A stretch of DNA of 64,000 nucleotides, from assembly GCA_044226395.1 (NCBI GenBank), contig JBGAHD010000002.1, positions 310,001 to 374,000 of the forward strand, in the 5' to 3' direction. Below, piece by piece: positions 8,781-17,387 of this stretch. The stretch's first letter is position 1, and each line of letters opens with the position of its first letter. The notes beneath the pieces were generated by a model. It was not told the DNA's origin and ran no database searches. It saw only the letters and a list, made by a program, of their open reading frames with translations. The position numbers were made by a program, and so were the translations under genes. This stretch comes from JBGAHD01 sp044226395. Its GTDB lineage: Bacteria; Pseudomonadota; Gammaproteobacteria; Xanthomonadales; Ahniellaceae.

Positions 8781-10259
8781 ATGACCACGACCATCGATGC
8801 CTGCGATCGACGCAGGCGCGGTTTGCTTTCAGGGACGTTCGCATTGGCCGCGAGCGCGGCGACACTGGGTACCACTTCCGCCGCGCGCGCGAGCAACGGG
8901 CCTCAAGCCTGCTGGCGCGACGAGGACATCGATGCCTTTCACGGGCGCCGGGGACACTTGCGCGTGGCGCGCTACGTCGACGAAGGTCGACGCTTGGCGG
9001 TGCCGGTGCTGGTGCGCGATAGCGACGAATTGGGGCTGATCGATTTGACCACGAGCGCGCCCTTCATTCGTCTGGGCACGGCCGATCGCGGCATCGAGAT
9101 CGGCGCCAAGGGCCTGGCGTTCAAGCACGGCGGCGCGCCCGAAGCGTGGTCCACCAGCGTGGTGAAACGCCTGCTGCAACGATTGCGCGACGACGAGACC
9201 TTGCGTCGCGGCCTGTTCGGTCTTCGCGCGGCGCTGGCCGAATGCTATCCCGAGTATCTGCTGCGCACCGGCGCCGGCGCGCCGCGCAAGCTCGGCGCGC
9301 AGCGCGCCAAATCCGCGCGCGCGCAACGCGAGTTCGGGCGCTCGCGCCGCTGCACCACGAGCACGGTCACCGAGACCATCACCACCACGGTGACGCGCAC
9401 CGAGCAGGTCGTGCTCACCGCCGCCGAACAGTTCGCGCGTTGCAGCGAGGCTTGCTTCGATCGCTTTCTCGCCGGCACGCGCGATGACGCGGTGGGCTAC
9501 GCGATCTGCGAGGCCGGCTGCCTCGCGCGCGGCTTCGTCGACGTGGTCACCGGCACGATTGAAGTGCTCGAAACCCTGGTCGAACAGGTCGTGCGCGAGG
9601 TGATCACCTGCGTCACGACGCTCGTGCCCGGCCAAGTGCCGCATCCGATCATCGGCGCTCACGCGCCCGGGTGGTTGCCGGGCTTGAGTTCGGCCACGGG
9701 CGCGGCCGCCACGGCGTTTCCGCCCGAGGTCACGGCCAAGGCGATCGAGATCGTGACCAAGCTGGTCAAGACCATGCCCGGCGCGATCCGCTGTCTGGTC
9801 GAGGGGCAATGGTCGATCACGAGTCTGGGGGATTTGTCGCTGCGCATTCCGGGCGTGGAGTCGGTGCCGCTGGGCGTGACCGTGTGCATGGACCACGACT
9901 GCGCGCTCAAACTGCTCGGCGCGGGCCTGTCGGCCGATGCCTTCGCGATCATCTCGGCCTTGATCGAACTGGCGACTTCCGGCGGCGTGGCCGCGGCGGT
10001 GGTCGCGGCGGGCGTCACCGGTGCGGCGGCGGCGGCGCTGACGCAAGCCATCCTGGTGCTGCTGACGGTGTTGATCGTGGTGATGATTCACTTGGTCATC
10101 GTCTCGGGCGAGATCGCGATCTACGAATCGCTGGGCGCGATCGACAATGGTCTTTGCATCACGCACCCCTCGCTGGCCGTGGCCGTGGCCGGCGCGATCA
10201 ATCCGCTCGCCGGCATGGTGGCGCTGGGCAATGTGCCCTTGATCGTGACACCGCGTTGA
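8781..10259 (+). CDS. Unrecognised exported protein with twin CX3C motif and Tat-like signal
   Basis: 492 residues; I do not recognise the family. The N-terminus has an arginine run (D-R-R-R-R-G-L-L-S-G, residues 9-18) then an Ala-rich hydrophobic segment ending ARA near 37, Tat-like. Visible features: a Thr-rich stretch (192-208), a helical segment with C221-x3-C225 and C243-x3-C247, and a long hydrophobic region (about 395-445) likely to insert in a membrane. The GGAAGGA ribosome site at 8768-8774 supports the ATG at 8781. It is monocistronic, with hairpins on both sides. Confidence 0.7.
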   Translation: MTTTIDACDRRRRGLLSGTFALAASAATLGTTSAARASNGPQACWRDEDIDAFHGRRGHLRVARYVDEGRRLAVPVLVRDSDELGLIDLTTSAPFIRLGTADRGIEIGAKGLAFKHGGAPEAWSTSVVKRLLQRLRDDETLRRGLFGLRAALAECYPEYLLRTGAGAPRKLGAQRAKSARAQREFGRSRRCTTSTVTETITTTVTRTEQVVLTAAEQFARCSEACFDRFLAGTRDDAVGYAICEAGCLARGFVDVVTGTIEVLETLVEQVVREVITCVTTLVPGQVPHPIIGAHAPGWLPGLSSATGAAATAFPPEVTAKAIEIVTKLVKTMPGAIRCLVEGQWSITSLGDLSLRIPGVESVPLGVTVCMDHDCALKLLGAGLSADAFAIISALIELATSGGVAAAVVAAGVTGAAAAALTQAILVLLTVLIVVMIHLVIVSGEIAIYESLGAIDNGLCITHPSLAVAVAGAINPLAGMVALGNVPLIVTPR

Positions 10260-10260
10260 G

Positions 10261-10308
10261 GTCGTCGCGGGCCCGCGCGACGGGGAGGCCGCGCGGGCTC
10301 GCGGCGAC
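10261..10308. terminator. Bidirectional terminator-like hairpin between convergent genes
   Basis: Two 21-base arms (10261-10281 and 10288-10308) match at 18 of 21 positions as an inverted repeat around a 6-base loop. It sits exactly between the stop at 10259 (plus strand) and the stop at 10313 (minus strand). Confidence 0.65.
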
Positions 10309-10312
10309 GCGT

Positions 10313-10669
10313 TCAGTACGCGCCGGCGATGCCGCCGAGCGCGATCGGCAATCCCATCGCGATCAGCGCGCACGCGGTCGACACCAGGCCGACCAGGGCC
10401 AGCAACCATTCGATCGCGATCAAGGGCCCGCGACGCAAATCGCGCGCGGGCAAACTCATCAGCGCGGCGCCGATGACGCCGGCGGCCAGCGCCAGACCCA
10501 CGCTGAACCACCGATGCTCGAACCACCAGCGCGTGAAGTGCGGCAAGCCCACGCCCGCGCCGGCGTAGGCCTTGGCCAGCGCCGGCAGGATCAAGCATCC
10601 GAAGAAGGCCGCGGTGACATTGGACACGATCGCCGCCGGCACCGAGATCAGACGCGGCGGCGCGTTCAC
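10313..10669 (-). CDS. Small multi-helix membrane protein
   Basis: 118 residues with about three hydrophobic helices (residues 9-30, 52-70, 82-110). No family recognised. The GTG at 10669 overlaps the stop of the upstream gamma-carbonic anhydrase (GTGA), indicating translational coupling. Reading further upstream in this frame would run inside the carbonic anhydrase gene, which argues against a longer protein. Function unknown. Confidence 0.7.
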   Translation of the reverse strand: MNAPPRLISVPAAIVSNVTAAFFGCLILPALAKAYAGAGVGLPHFTRWWFEHRWFSVGLALAAGVIGAALMSLPARDLRRGPLIAIEWLLALVGLVSTACALIAMGLPIALGGIAGAY

Positions 10670-11205
10670 GTCGGCGCGGCCTTGAGGTATTCGTCCTTCA
10701 AGCGCACGTAGTGCTTGGCCGAGTAGTACAGCTGCTCGATCTCGCGCTCGCCGAGCTTGCGCACGCAGCGCGCGGGATTGCCCAGCCACAGCTCGCCTTC
10801 GCCAACGATCTTGCCCGGCGCGACCACGGCGCCCGCGCCGACGAAACCGTGCTTCTTCACCGTCGCGCCATCGAGCACGGTGGCGTGCATGCCGATCAGG
10901 CAGGCGTTCTCGATCGTGCAGGCGTGAATCACGGCGGCATGGCCCACGGTCACGTCATCGCCGATCACGGTCGGAAAACCGCCGGGCGAATACTGGCCGT
11001 CGTGGGTGACATGGATAATTGTGCCGTCCTGAATGTTGCTGCGCGCGCCGATGCGGATGTAGTGCACGTCGCCGCGAATCACGGTGCCGGGCCAGACCGA
11101 GGCATCGTCGCCGAGCACCACATCGCCGATCACGGTGGCCGCGGGGTCGACATAGACCCCCTGGCCCAGGCGCGGCAGCTGGCCGCGATATGCACGCAGG
11201 GTCAT
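10666..11205 (-). CDS. Gamma-class carbonic anhydrase family protein (YrdA/PaaY-like)
   Basis: 179-residue left-handed beta-helix protein built of hexapeptide repeats. Three histidines expected to hold the metal are H65 (DGTIIH), H89 (VTVGH) and H94 (AVIH), with the 5-residue spacing typical of gamma-CAs. RGDVHYIRIG and NIQDG are also conserved. The ATG at 11205 follows AGGAA. Many members lack measured CA activity, so metal-dependent hydration of CO2 is a family expectation rather than certain. It is coupled to the membrane-protein gene downstream. Confidence 0.9.
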   Translation of the reverse strand: MTLRAYRGQLPRLGQGVYVDPAATVIGDVVLGDDASVWPGTVIRGDVHYIRIGARSNIQDGTIIHVTHDGQYSPGGFPTVIGDDVTVGHAAVIHACTIENACLIGMHATVLDGATVKKHGFVGAGAVVAPGKIVGEGELWLGNPARCVRKLGEREIEQLYYSAKHYVRLKDEYLKAAPT

Positions 11206-11332
11206 CGCTAAGTTCCTGGCCAAAATCGGCGCCCAGCATAGCCGCTCGTCGCGGGCCGGGGCGAGGCGGGCGTCTCGAACATCCACTCGAACGCGACCAG
11301 CGTAAGATGGATCATCCGCCCGAGGCCTGGCC

Positions 11333-12757
11333 ATGAACGCACGACTCAAGCCCGAACCGACCGAAGCGACCTCGCCCCTGGTCGATCTCCTCGCGCGTCA
11401 GCGCCGCGCGCATCAGCTCGCCACGCCCAGTTACGCGCAGCGCATGGACGATCTGGCGCGCCTGCGCGCCGCGTTCAAGCGCCGCCTCGACGATTTCGCG
11501 CGCGCCATGAACGACGACTTCGGCCGCCGCTCGCGCCACGAAACCCTGCTCACCGACGGCATGACCGTGCTGAGCGAAATCGACCACGTGCGCAGCCATC
11601 TGCGCGCCTGGATGCGCCCGACCTCGCGCGCCACGGAAATGCTCTACTGGCCCGCGCGCAATGAACTGCACTATCAGCCCTTGGGCGTGGTCGGCATCAT
11701 CGCGCCGTGGAATTACCCGGTGAATCTCGCGCTGATGCCGCTGGCGGTCGCGATCGGCGCGGGCAATCACGTGATGTTGAAACCTTCCGAGCACACGCCG
11801 CGCACCTCGGCCCTGCTCGCTGAACTGCTGGCCGAAGTGTTTCCGCCCGAGCGCGTGACCACGGTGCTCGGTGGCGCCGACGTCGCCGCGCAGTTCGCGG
11901 AACTGCCGTTCGATCATCTGTTCTTCACCGGTTCGACCGAAGTCGGCAAGCTGGTGATGGCGGCGGCGGCCAAGCATCTGGTGCCGGTGACGCTGGAACT
12001 CGGCGGCAAGTCGCCCGCGATCATCGCGCCGGACTATCCGATCCAGACCGCGGTCGAGCGCATCGCCGCGGGCAAATGGCTCAATGCCGGACAGACCTGC
12101 ATCGCCACCGATTACGTGCTGCTCGACGCCGCGCGCGTCGAGGCCTTCGTCGAGGCGATGCGCGCCTATGTCGCGCGCCACTACGGCGACAACCTCGTCG
12201 ACAACCCCGACTACTCCACCGTCGTCAACGATCGCCAATACGCGCGCCTGACGCGCTACGTCGACGAAGCTCGCGCGCGCGGCGCGCGCGTGATCGAACT
12301 CGGCCGTGGCGATGCCGCCAAGCGCGTGTTCGCGCCGACCCTGGTGCTCGACGCGCGCGAGGATCTCGCGGTGATGCGCGAGGAAATCTTCGGCCCGATC
12401 CTGCCCCTGGTCGCCGTGCCCTCGGTCGACGCCGCGATCGATTACATCAACGTGCGTCCGCGACCCCTGGCCCTGTATCACTTCGATCACGATCGCGCGC
12501 GCGTGGCGCGCGTGCTCGAACGCACGATCGCCGGCGGCGTGACCATCAACGACACCGTGCTGCACATCGCCCAGGCCAACCAACCCTTCGGTGGCGTGGG
12601 TCCTTCGGGCATGGGCCATTACCATTCGCGCGAAGGTTTTCTGACCTTCTCCAAGCAAAAGCCCGTGTTTTATCAGGCGCGCTGGAGCGGTTTCGCGCTG
12701 ATGCGCCCGCCGTACCGCAAGCTCGCCGACTTCCTGGTGCGATTCCTCACGCGCTGA
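11333..12757 (+). CDS. Coniferyl-aldehyde-dehydrogenase-type aldehyde dehydrogenase
   Basis: NAD(P)-dependent oxidation of an aldehyde to the acid. 474 residues, the shorter class III-like ALDH architecture. Catalytic cysteine C256 lies in NAGQTCIA and general-base E222 in LELGGKSP, 34 residues apart as in ALDHs. The PWNYP motif and the C-terminal GPSGMGHYHSREGF segment match the CALDH subfamily acting on coniferyl or fatty aldehydes. Substrate cannot be fixed from sequence. A GAGG ribosome site lies upstream of the ATG. Confidence 0.9.
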   Translation: MNARLKPEPTEATSPLVDLLARQRRAHQLATPSYAQRMDDLARLRAAFKRRLDDFARAMNDDFGRRSRHETLLTDGMTVLSEIDHVRSHLRAWMRPTSRATEMLYWPARNELHYQPLGVVGIIAPWNYPVNLALMPLAVAIGAGNHVMLKPSEHTPRTSALLAELLAEVFPPERVTTVLGGADVAAQFAELPFDHLFFTGSTEVGKLVMAAAAKHLVPVTLELGGKSPAIIAPDYPIQTAVERIAAGKWLNAGQTCIATDYVLLDAARVEAFVEAMRAYVARHYGDNLVDNPDYSTVVNDRQYARLTRYVDEARARGARVIELGRGDAAKRVFAPTLVLDAREDLAVMREEIFGPILPLVAVPSVDAAIDYINVRPRPLALYHFDHDRARVARVLERTIAGGVTINDTVLHIAQANQPFGGVGPSGMGHYHSREGFLTFSKQKPVFYQARWSGFALMRPPYRKLADFLVRFLTR

Positions 12758-12810
12758 GCGTTTTCACCGAACCGCGCGCCGGCGTTCGAACCGGGCCGTT
12801 CGCTTCGTTG

Positions 12811-12834
12811 TTCTCCCGGGTACGACCGGGAGAA
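12811..12834 (+). promoter_or_regulatory. Hairpin enclosing the ribosome-binding site
   Basis: TTCTCCCGG-GTACGA-CCGGGAGAA is a perfect 9-bp inverted repeat. Its right arm contains GGGAGAA, the only Shine-Dalgarno of the ATG at 12839, so folding would hide the ribosome site. Confidence 0.5.
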
Positions 12835-12838
12835 CCGC

Positions 12839-15058
12839 ATGCGCGCCACCAGATTGCTTGTCCTGACGGCCGTGGCCTGCGCGGGTCTCGTCGCGCTGCC
12901 GTGCGCCGCGCAGACGACCTTGTCCTACACCACGCCCGAGCGGCCGATTCCCGACCTCAACGCCGCCGGCATCGCCGTGGATCTGGAGGCACTCGGCCTG
13001 GGCGACGTGGTCGACGTCGATCTGCGCTTCGACACGCAGGGGCTTTGCGATGGCATCGCGGGCAATGTCAACGCGGCGATCACGCACACTTACGTGGGCG
13101 ATCTCGAGATCAGCCTGGTCTCGCCCTCGGGCACCACGGCGCTGCTGATCGACAATCGCGGCGCCGGCCGCAACAACATCTGCGACTTGCTGCTCGACGA
13201 TGATTCCGGCGGGCCCAGCATCTCGACCATCTCTGGCGCCGGTACCGACCCGGTCGCCGGCACCTACACGCCGGATGCGCCACTGGCGGTCTTCGACGGC
13301 GAACCGGCTTCGGGCACGTGGACGCTGCGGGTCGCCGACTTGGCGACCGGCGATACCGGCGTGCTGCGACGCTTCTCGCTGATCATCACCACGACTCCGG
13401 TTCAACCGATCGTGGTCGACGTGCTCGACGATCCCTTCCCCGGCGGCTGCGCGCCGGGCAGCTGCTCGCTGCGCGAGGCGGTGCTGTTGGCCAACAGCCA
13501 TCCGGGGTTCGATCGCATCGTGCTGCCGGCCGCGACCGTGAGCCTGACGCGCGCGGGCGTTGACGACAGCAATGCCAGCGGCGATCTGGACATCACGGGC
13601 GATCTCGAGATCGTCGGCCAGGGCATGGCCCAGACGCGCATCACGCAGAGCGCGACCGATCGCGTGTTCCATGTGCTGGGCTCGGGCACGGATCTGACCT
13701 TGCGCAACCTGTGGGTCAGCGGCGGCAATGGCGTGAGCGAAGGCGGCGCGCTGCAGGCGTTGAACAATGCGCGCCTGACGCTCGACCATGCGCGCTTCTC
13801 GGGCAACAGCGCCTTCGATCGCGGCGGCGCGATCAATCACACGGGCGGCGGCGACATTGGTCGACCGCGCGTGGCGATCACCGACAGCGAATTCAGCGGC
13901 AACTCGGTCGCCGGTGGCGTGAAGTGTCTCGGTGGCGCGATGGCCAGCTTTTCCTCGGGCTTCGACGCCAACTTCATGCGCATCGAGCGCACGAACTTCA
14001 GCGCCAATACCGCGACCCATGGCGGCGGCGCCTTGCTGCTCGATGGCGTGCAGAGCGTGTCGGGCAATACCGTGGTGATTCGCGACTCGAGCTTTGTCGC
14101 CAATGAAGCCGCCCTGGGTAATGGCGGCGCGATCGCGAGCAACAGCAGCGGCTACGGCTTCGGCCTCGTGTTCCTCGACGTCGCCGGTACCGTGTTCGAC
14201 GAGAACGTCGCCGGTGATCCCGCGAACGGGCTCGGCGGCGCGATCGCGACGTCGTCGACACTGAACCTGGTCGATTCGACCCTGGTCAACAACAGCGCGC
14301 GCACCGGCGGCGCGATCGACGCGGGCCAAGTGAACCTGATTCGCGGCAGCACCTTGTGCGGCAACACCGCGGTGGTGTCGGGTGGCGCCGCCCGCGCGCC
14401 GACGATCACGCTGATCGAACGCAGCACATTCTGCGACAACGCGGTGAGCACCAGCGACACCGCGCAGTTCGGCGGCGGCGCGCTGGCCGTGACGAGCGCC
14501 GGCGCATCGGTGACGATCCGCCGCTCGACCTTCGACAACAACAACGCCGTGCGCGGTGGCGCCATCACGCAACAAGGCGGCGATCTGCTGCTGCACGCCA
14601 ATACCTTCGTCGCGCCGACGACGATCGCTCCCGGCACGCTGGGCTCCTTGCTGCGCTATGTCGCGGGCAGTTCGGGCGACACGCAGAACTTCAACAGCAA
14701 CATCTTCATCGGCCAGTGCAACTGGGGCAATTCGGCCAACGTGGTCGAAGCCGCGCTCAACAATCTCGAAGCCAGCGGCAACACGTGCAAGCTCACTGCC
14801 GCCACCTTGAGCTCATCGAATCAAGTCGCGATCTCGGGCAGTTCGATCAATCTCGCGGCGCTCGCCGACAACGGCGGTCCCACGCGCACGCGCTTGCCGG
14901 TGACGCCAAGCGTGGCCATCGGCGCGGGCGCGAACTTCGGCTGCATCACACTCGATCAGCGCGGCTATCTGGTAACCGATGGCGCCTGCGATGCGGGCGC
15001 GGTTGAAGCAGGCGCGGCGCCGCCGCCGGAAACCTTCTTCGCCAACGGTTTCGAATAG
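12839..15058 (+). CDS. Secreted P-domain/CSLREA beta-helix protein with FxxGFE C-terminus
   Basis: 739 residues. A signal peptide ends near AQT (residue 24). Residues about 30-185 resemble a proprotein-convertase P domain (Y-V-G-D-L-E-I-S-L-V-S-P-S-G-T and S-G-T-W-T-L-R-V-A-D). The CSLREA motif is at 209-214 and leads into a right-handed beta-helix of GG-A and NSA repeats to about 700. The final seven residues are FFANGFE, shared in pattern with the nuclease at 35257-37278. Probably surface-exposed or secreted; adhesin or structural role unknown. It converges on the ApbE gene 5 bases later. Confidence 0.85.
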   Translation: MRATRLLVLTAVACAGLVALPCAAQTTLSYTTPERPIPDLNAAGIAVDLEALGLGDVVDVDLRFDTQGLCDGIAGNVNAAITHTYVGDLEISLVSPSGTTALLIDNRGAGRNNICDLLLDDDSGGPSISTISGAGTDPVAGTYTPDAPLAVFDGEPASGTWTLRVADLATGDTGVLRRFSLIITTTPVQPIVVDVLDDPFPGGCAPGSCSLREAVLLANSHPGFDRIVLPAATVSLTRAGVDDSNASGDLDITGDLEIVGQGMAQTRITQSATDRVFHVLGSGTDLTLRNLWVSGGNGVSEGGALQALNNARLTLDHARFSGNSAFDRGGAINHTGGGDIGRPRVAITDSEFSGNSVAGGVKCLGGAMASFSSGFDANFMRIERTNFSANTATHGGGALLLDGVQSVSGNTVVIRDSSFVANEAALGNGGAIASNSSGYGFGLVFLDVAGTVFDENVAGDPANGLGGAIATSSTLNLVDSTLVNNSARTGGAIDAGQVNLIRGSTLCGNTAVVSGGAARAPTITLIERSTFCDNAVSTSDTAQFGGGALAVTSAGASVTIRRSTFDNNNAVRGGAITQQGGDLLLHANTFVAPTTIAPGTLGSLLRYVAGSSGDTQNFNSNIFIGQCNWGNSANVVEAALNNLEASGNTCKLTAATLSSSNQVAISGSSINLAALADNGGPTRTRLPVTPSVAIGAGANFGCITLDQRGYLVTDGACDAGAVEAGAAPPPETFFANGFE

Positions 15059-15062
15059 CGCC

Positions 15063-15989
15063 TCAGCGCGCCAGCAACGTAAAGCTCGCGTCGCGCGCCA
15101 AGGGCCCGCGATGCGCGCCGTCGTGATCGATCGCGAACCACGGCGCGCCCATGCGCGCGAGCCAGGCCTCGCGACGCGCGGGCGGCAAGAGCATCGACAC
15201 GGTCGCGGCCGCGCCGGCCATCAAGCAGGAATCGGCGCGCACGCTGATGCTGGTCCACGAGGCCCGTGGCCGACCCTCACTGGCATCGACAAGATGCGAG
15301 TAGCGCTGCCCATCGACTTCCATGCAGCGCGCGTAGTCGCCGCTGGTGGCCAAGGCGCCCGCGACGAGATCGACCTGCGCCAACGCGCGCTCCGCGTCGC
15401 GCGGATCGCGAATGCCCACGCGCCACGGCGAGCCATCGCGATGCGGACCGATCACGGCCACATCGCCGCCGAGATCAACGAGACCGTGCGAGACTCCGTG
15501 CGCGCGACACACGACCGCCGCGCGATCGGCGGCGTACTCCTTGACGATGCCGCCGAAGTCCAAACGCATGCCCGCGCGCGTCAGACAGACCTCGTCGCCT
15601 TCGCGCGCGACGAATCGCCAACCGACGCAGGCACGCGCGCGCTCGACCTCGGCCTCGCTTGGCACGCGGCCGTGACGCGGATCCCACAACGCGGTCAGCG
15701 CGCCGATGCTGGCGTCGAACACGCCCTCGGAATCGTGATGCAGCACGTCGGCGAACTCGAACAACGCCACGCCTTCGGCATCGAGCCGCAGGCTTTCACC
15801 GGTGCCCGCGCGCGCGTGCAAGCGGCCGAGCCAGGAATCGTCGCGATAGTGCGACCACGCGCGATCGAGCCGCGCGACCTCGGCGATGGCGGCCTGCGCC
15901 GCCGTGCGCGCCACGGCCTCGTCGTCATGCGCGAGCAGCAGCTCGCACGCCGTGCCCATCTGCCCGAAGCCGAAGCGAAAGTGCGCCAA
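15063..15989 (-). CDS. apbE: ApbE family FAD:protein FMN transferase
   Basis: Transfers FMN from FAD to a Thr/Ser of target proteins outside the cytoplasm. The family signature residues are visible: MGTACEL near the N-terminus, FDASIGAL, the Mg/FAD-binding LDFGGIVKEYAAD, VDLGGDVAVIG and ALATSGDY. Start is uncertain: TTG at 15989 follows the upstream stop by 7 bases and gives 308 residues; no better ATG precedes MGT. No clear signal peptide is visible with this start. Last gene of a TlpA-DUF4266-DUF3570-ApbE operon, which suggests its substrate is a neighbour. Confidence 0.9.
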   Translation of the reverse strand: MAHFRFGFGQMGTACELLLAHDDEAVARTAAQAAIAEVARLDRAWSHYRDDSWLGRLHARAGTGESLRLDAEGVALFEFADVLHHDSEGVFDASIGALTALWDPRHGRVPSEAEVERARACVGWRFVAREGDEVCLTRAGMRLDFGGIVKEYAADRAAVVCRAHGVSHGLVDLGGDVAVIGPHRDGSPWRVGIRDPRDAERALAQVDLVAGALATSGDYARCMEVDGQRYSHLVDASEGRPRASWTSISVRADSCLMAGAAATVSMLLPPARREAWLARMGAPWFAIDHDGAHRGPLARDASFTLLAR

Positions 15990-15996
15990 GCGCGAC

Positions 15997-17157
15997 TCAG
16001 AACCCGAAGTCGACGCCGACGAAGACGCGCGTGAAGTTGACCAGCGCCGGCACGTCCTGGCCACCGCCCAGACCGCCGTCGTCGCTGACGTAACGCTCCA
16101 CGCCAACGCTGAAGGCGTGCTCGCCGAAGATCTTGCGCAGACTCAGTCGCCCTTCCCAAGCGGCGAAGGCGCCGAGGCGAAAGTCGCTCGAATGCGCGCC
16201 GTCGCGCGTCGATGCATCGGCCACGGGCGCATAGAAACTCGCCTCGCCTTGCGTGTAGTAACGCACGCCCGGCACCAGCCACCAATCGCCCGGCAAGTGC
16301 TGATACCACGCGGCATCAAGGGTGATCGCGTCGATACTCCAGGAATCGAGGCCATGACTCGCATCGAGATGCAACGAACCATCGAGCCCATCGAAGTGCC
16401 GTCGATAGCGCGCCACCAGCGACGCTTGCGCGCGCTGACCCGGCCGCGCGTCGCGCGCCAACGTCTCGCCGACCAGCACGCGTTTGTACGGATCGGAAAG
16501 ATAACCGTCGGCATAGTTGAGCTGCACGCCCGTCTGCAGCAACGACGCGCGATCGAGCACGAAGGACCAACTCGTGCTGGCGGAAAGGCTGCGCTTGCTG
16601 GCGTGATCGATGCGATCGTAGATCGTCGCGTCGGTGGGATCGATCTGATCGTGCGCGGCCGAGAGTCCCCAGGCCCAGGTCACTTGCGACGTGAGCGCGC
16701 GCTCGCGGCCGAGGCCGACCGAGACCGAGTGGTAGTCATCTTCGGCCGAGAACGACGCGCTGTAGTCGACGGCGTTCTTGGCTTCGTCCTCGCGACGCAG
16801 CGTCACCGCCAGTTCGCGACGTTCGTCGTGAATGGTCGCGCCGGACATCGCCTGCAAGAAACCGCCTTGGCCATCGGGCACCACATACCAGGGCGAGGAG
16901 CCCGACATCACTTCCGCCGTCGCGCTGACATCGAGCTGCGCGTGCGCATCGATCGGCGTGACCACGCGAACCTGATGCGCCTCGACGCGATAGCGCCGCG
17001 CATCGCCTTCGACAAGCTCGCGGCCTTGGCGATCCTCATCGTAATTCGAGTAGTGATATTGCGTGGTCGTGCTCGTGGCCGTTTCGGCCTGCGCGACCTG
17101 GCTGAGCGCGGCGGCCGCCGCCATCAAGGCACTGAGCGACGCGGGACGAGGGCTCAT
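15997..17157 (-). CDS. DUF3570 family exported protein with SGAT flavinylation-like motif
   Basis: 386 residues with a signal peptide (cleavage near AQA, residue 24) and a beta-strand-rich body with alternating aromatic residues ending in F (FVGVDFGF), suggesting an outer-membrane beta-barrel. Residues 105-108 are SGAT (in MSGATIHDE), resembling the site at which ApbE attaches FMN in NqrC/RnfG proteins; residues 85-89 are SGSSP. The gene overlaps the DUF4266 gene by one base (TGATG) and precedes apbE. The family function is not established. Confidence 0.88.
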   Translation of the reverse strand: MSPRPASLSALMAAAAALSQVAQAETATSTTTQYHYSNYDEDRQGRELVEGDARRYRVEAHQVRVVTPIDAHAQLDVSATAEVMSGSSPWYVVPDGQGGFLQAMSGATIHDERRELAVTLRREDEAKNAVDYSASFSAEDDYHSVSVGLGRERALTSQVTWAWGLSAAHDQIDPTDATIYDRIDHASKRSLSASTSWSFVLDRASLLQTGVQLNYADGYLSDPYKRVLVGETLARDARPGQRAQASLVARYRRHFDGLDGSLHLDASHGLDSWSIDAITLDAAWYQHLPGDWWLVPGVRYYTQGEASFYAPVADASTRDGAHSSDFRLGAFAAWEGRLSLRKIFGEHAFSVGVERYVSDDGGLGGGQDVPALVNFTRVFVGVDFGF

Positions 17158-17387
17158 CAGTTACACCCGCAACCGCCGCCCGCCGCCTTGAGCCGGCCGG
17201 CGATGGCTTCCTTGGAAAAGTGTTCGTGATCGCGCATGCGCGCGTCGAGCGCATCGGGATCGAGCCGCATGTCCCAGCGCGCGAGGCGACCGCGTTCCCA
17301 GGCCTTGACCGGCTTCATCGCGCAGCCCGCGGTCGAAGCCGCGAGCACGAGCATCACCACCACCAACACCACGCGATCAGCGCGCAT
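17157..17387 (-). CDS. DUF4266 small lipoprotein
   Basis: 76 residues. Lipobox S-T-A-G-C gives a lipidated cysteine at about residue 22. The body has the DUF4266 pattern: V-K-A-W-E-R-G-R-L-A, M-R-L-D-P-D, D-H-E-H-F-S-K-E, and a terminal G-G-G-C-G-C-N. The C-terminal two cysteines could be a substrate of the neighbouring thioredoxin, or a cofactor ligand (inference). Its start overlaps the TlpA gene by 11 bases and its stop overlaps the DUF3570 start by 1, so all are coupled. Confidence 0.9.
   Translation of the reverse strand: MRADRVVLVVVMLVLAASTAGCAMKPVKAWERGRLARWDMRLDPDALDARMRDHEHFSKEAIAGRLKAAGGGCGCN

Noticed and set aside
12764..14596. 610-residue minus-strand frame antisense to the beta-helix gene
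   Set aside because: No domain, Ala/Arg/Val-rich, opposite a gene with signal peptide, CSLREA motif and ribosome site.
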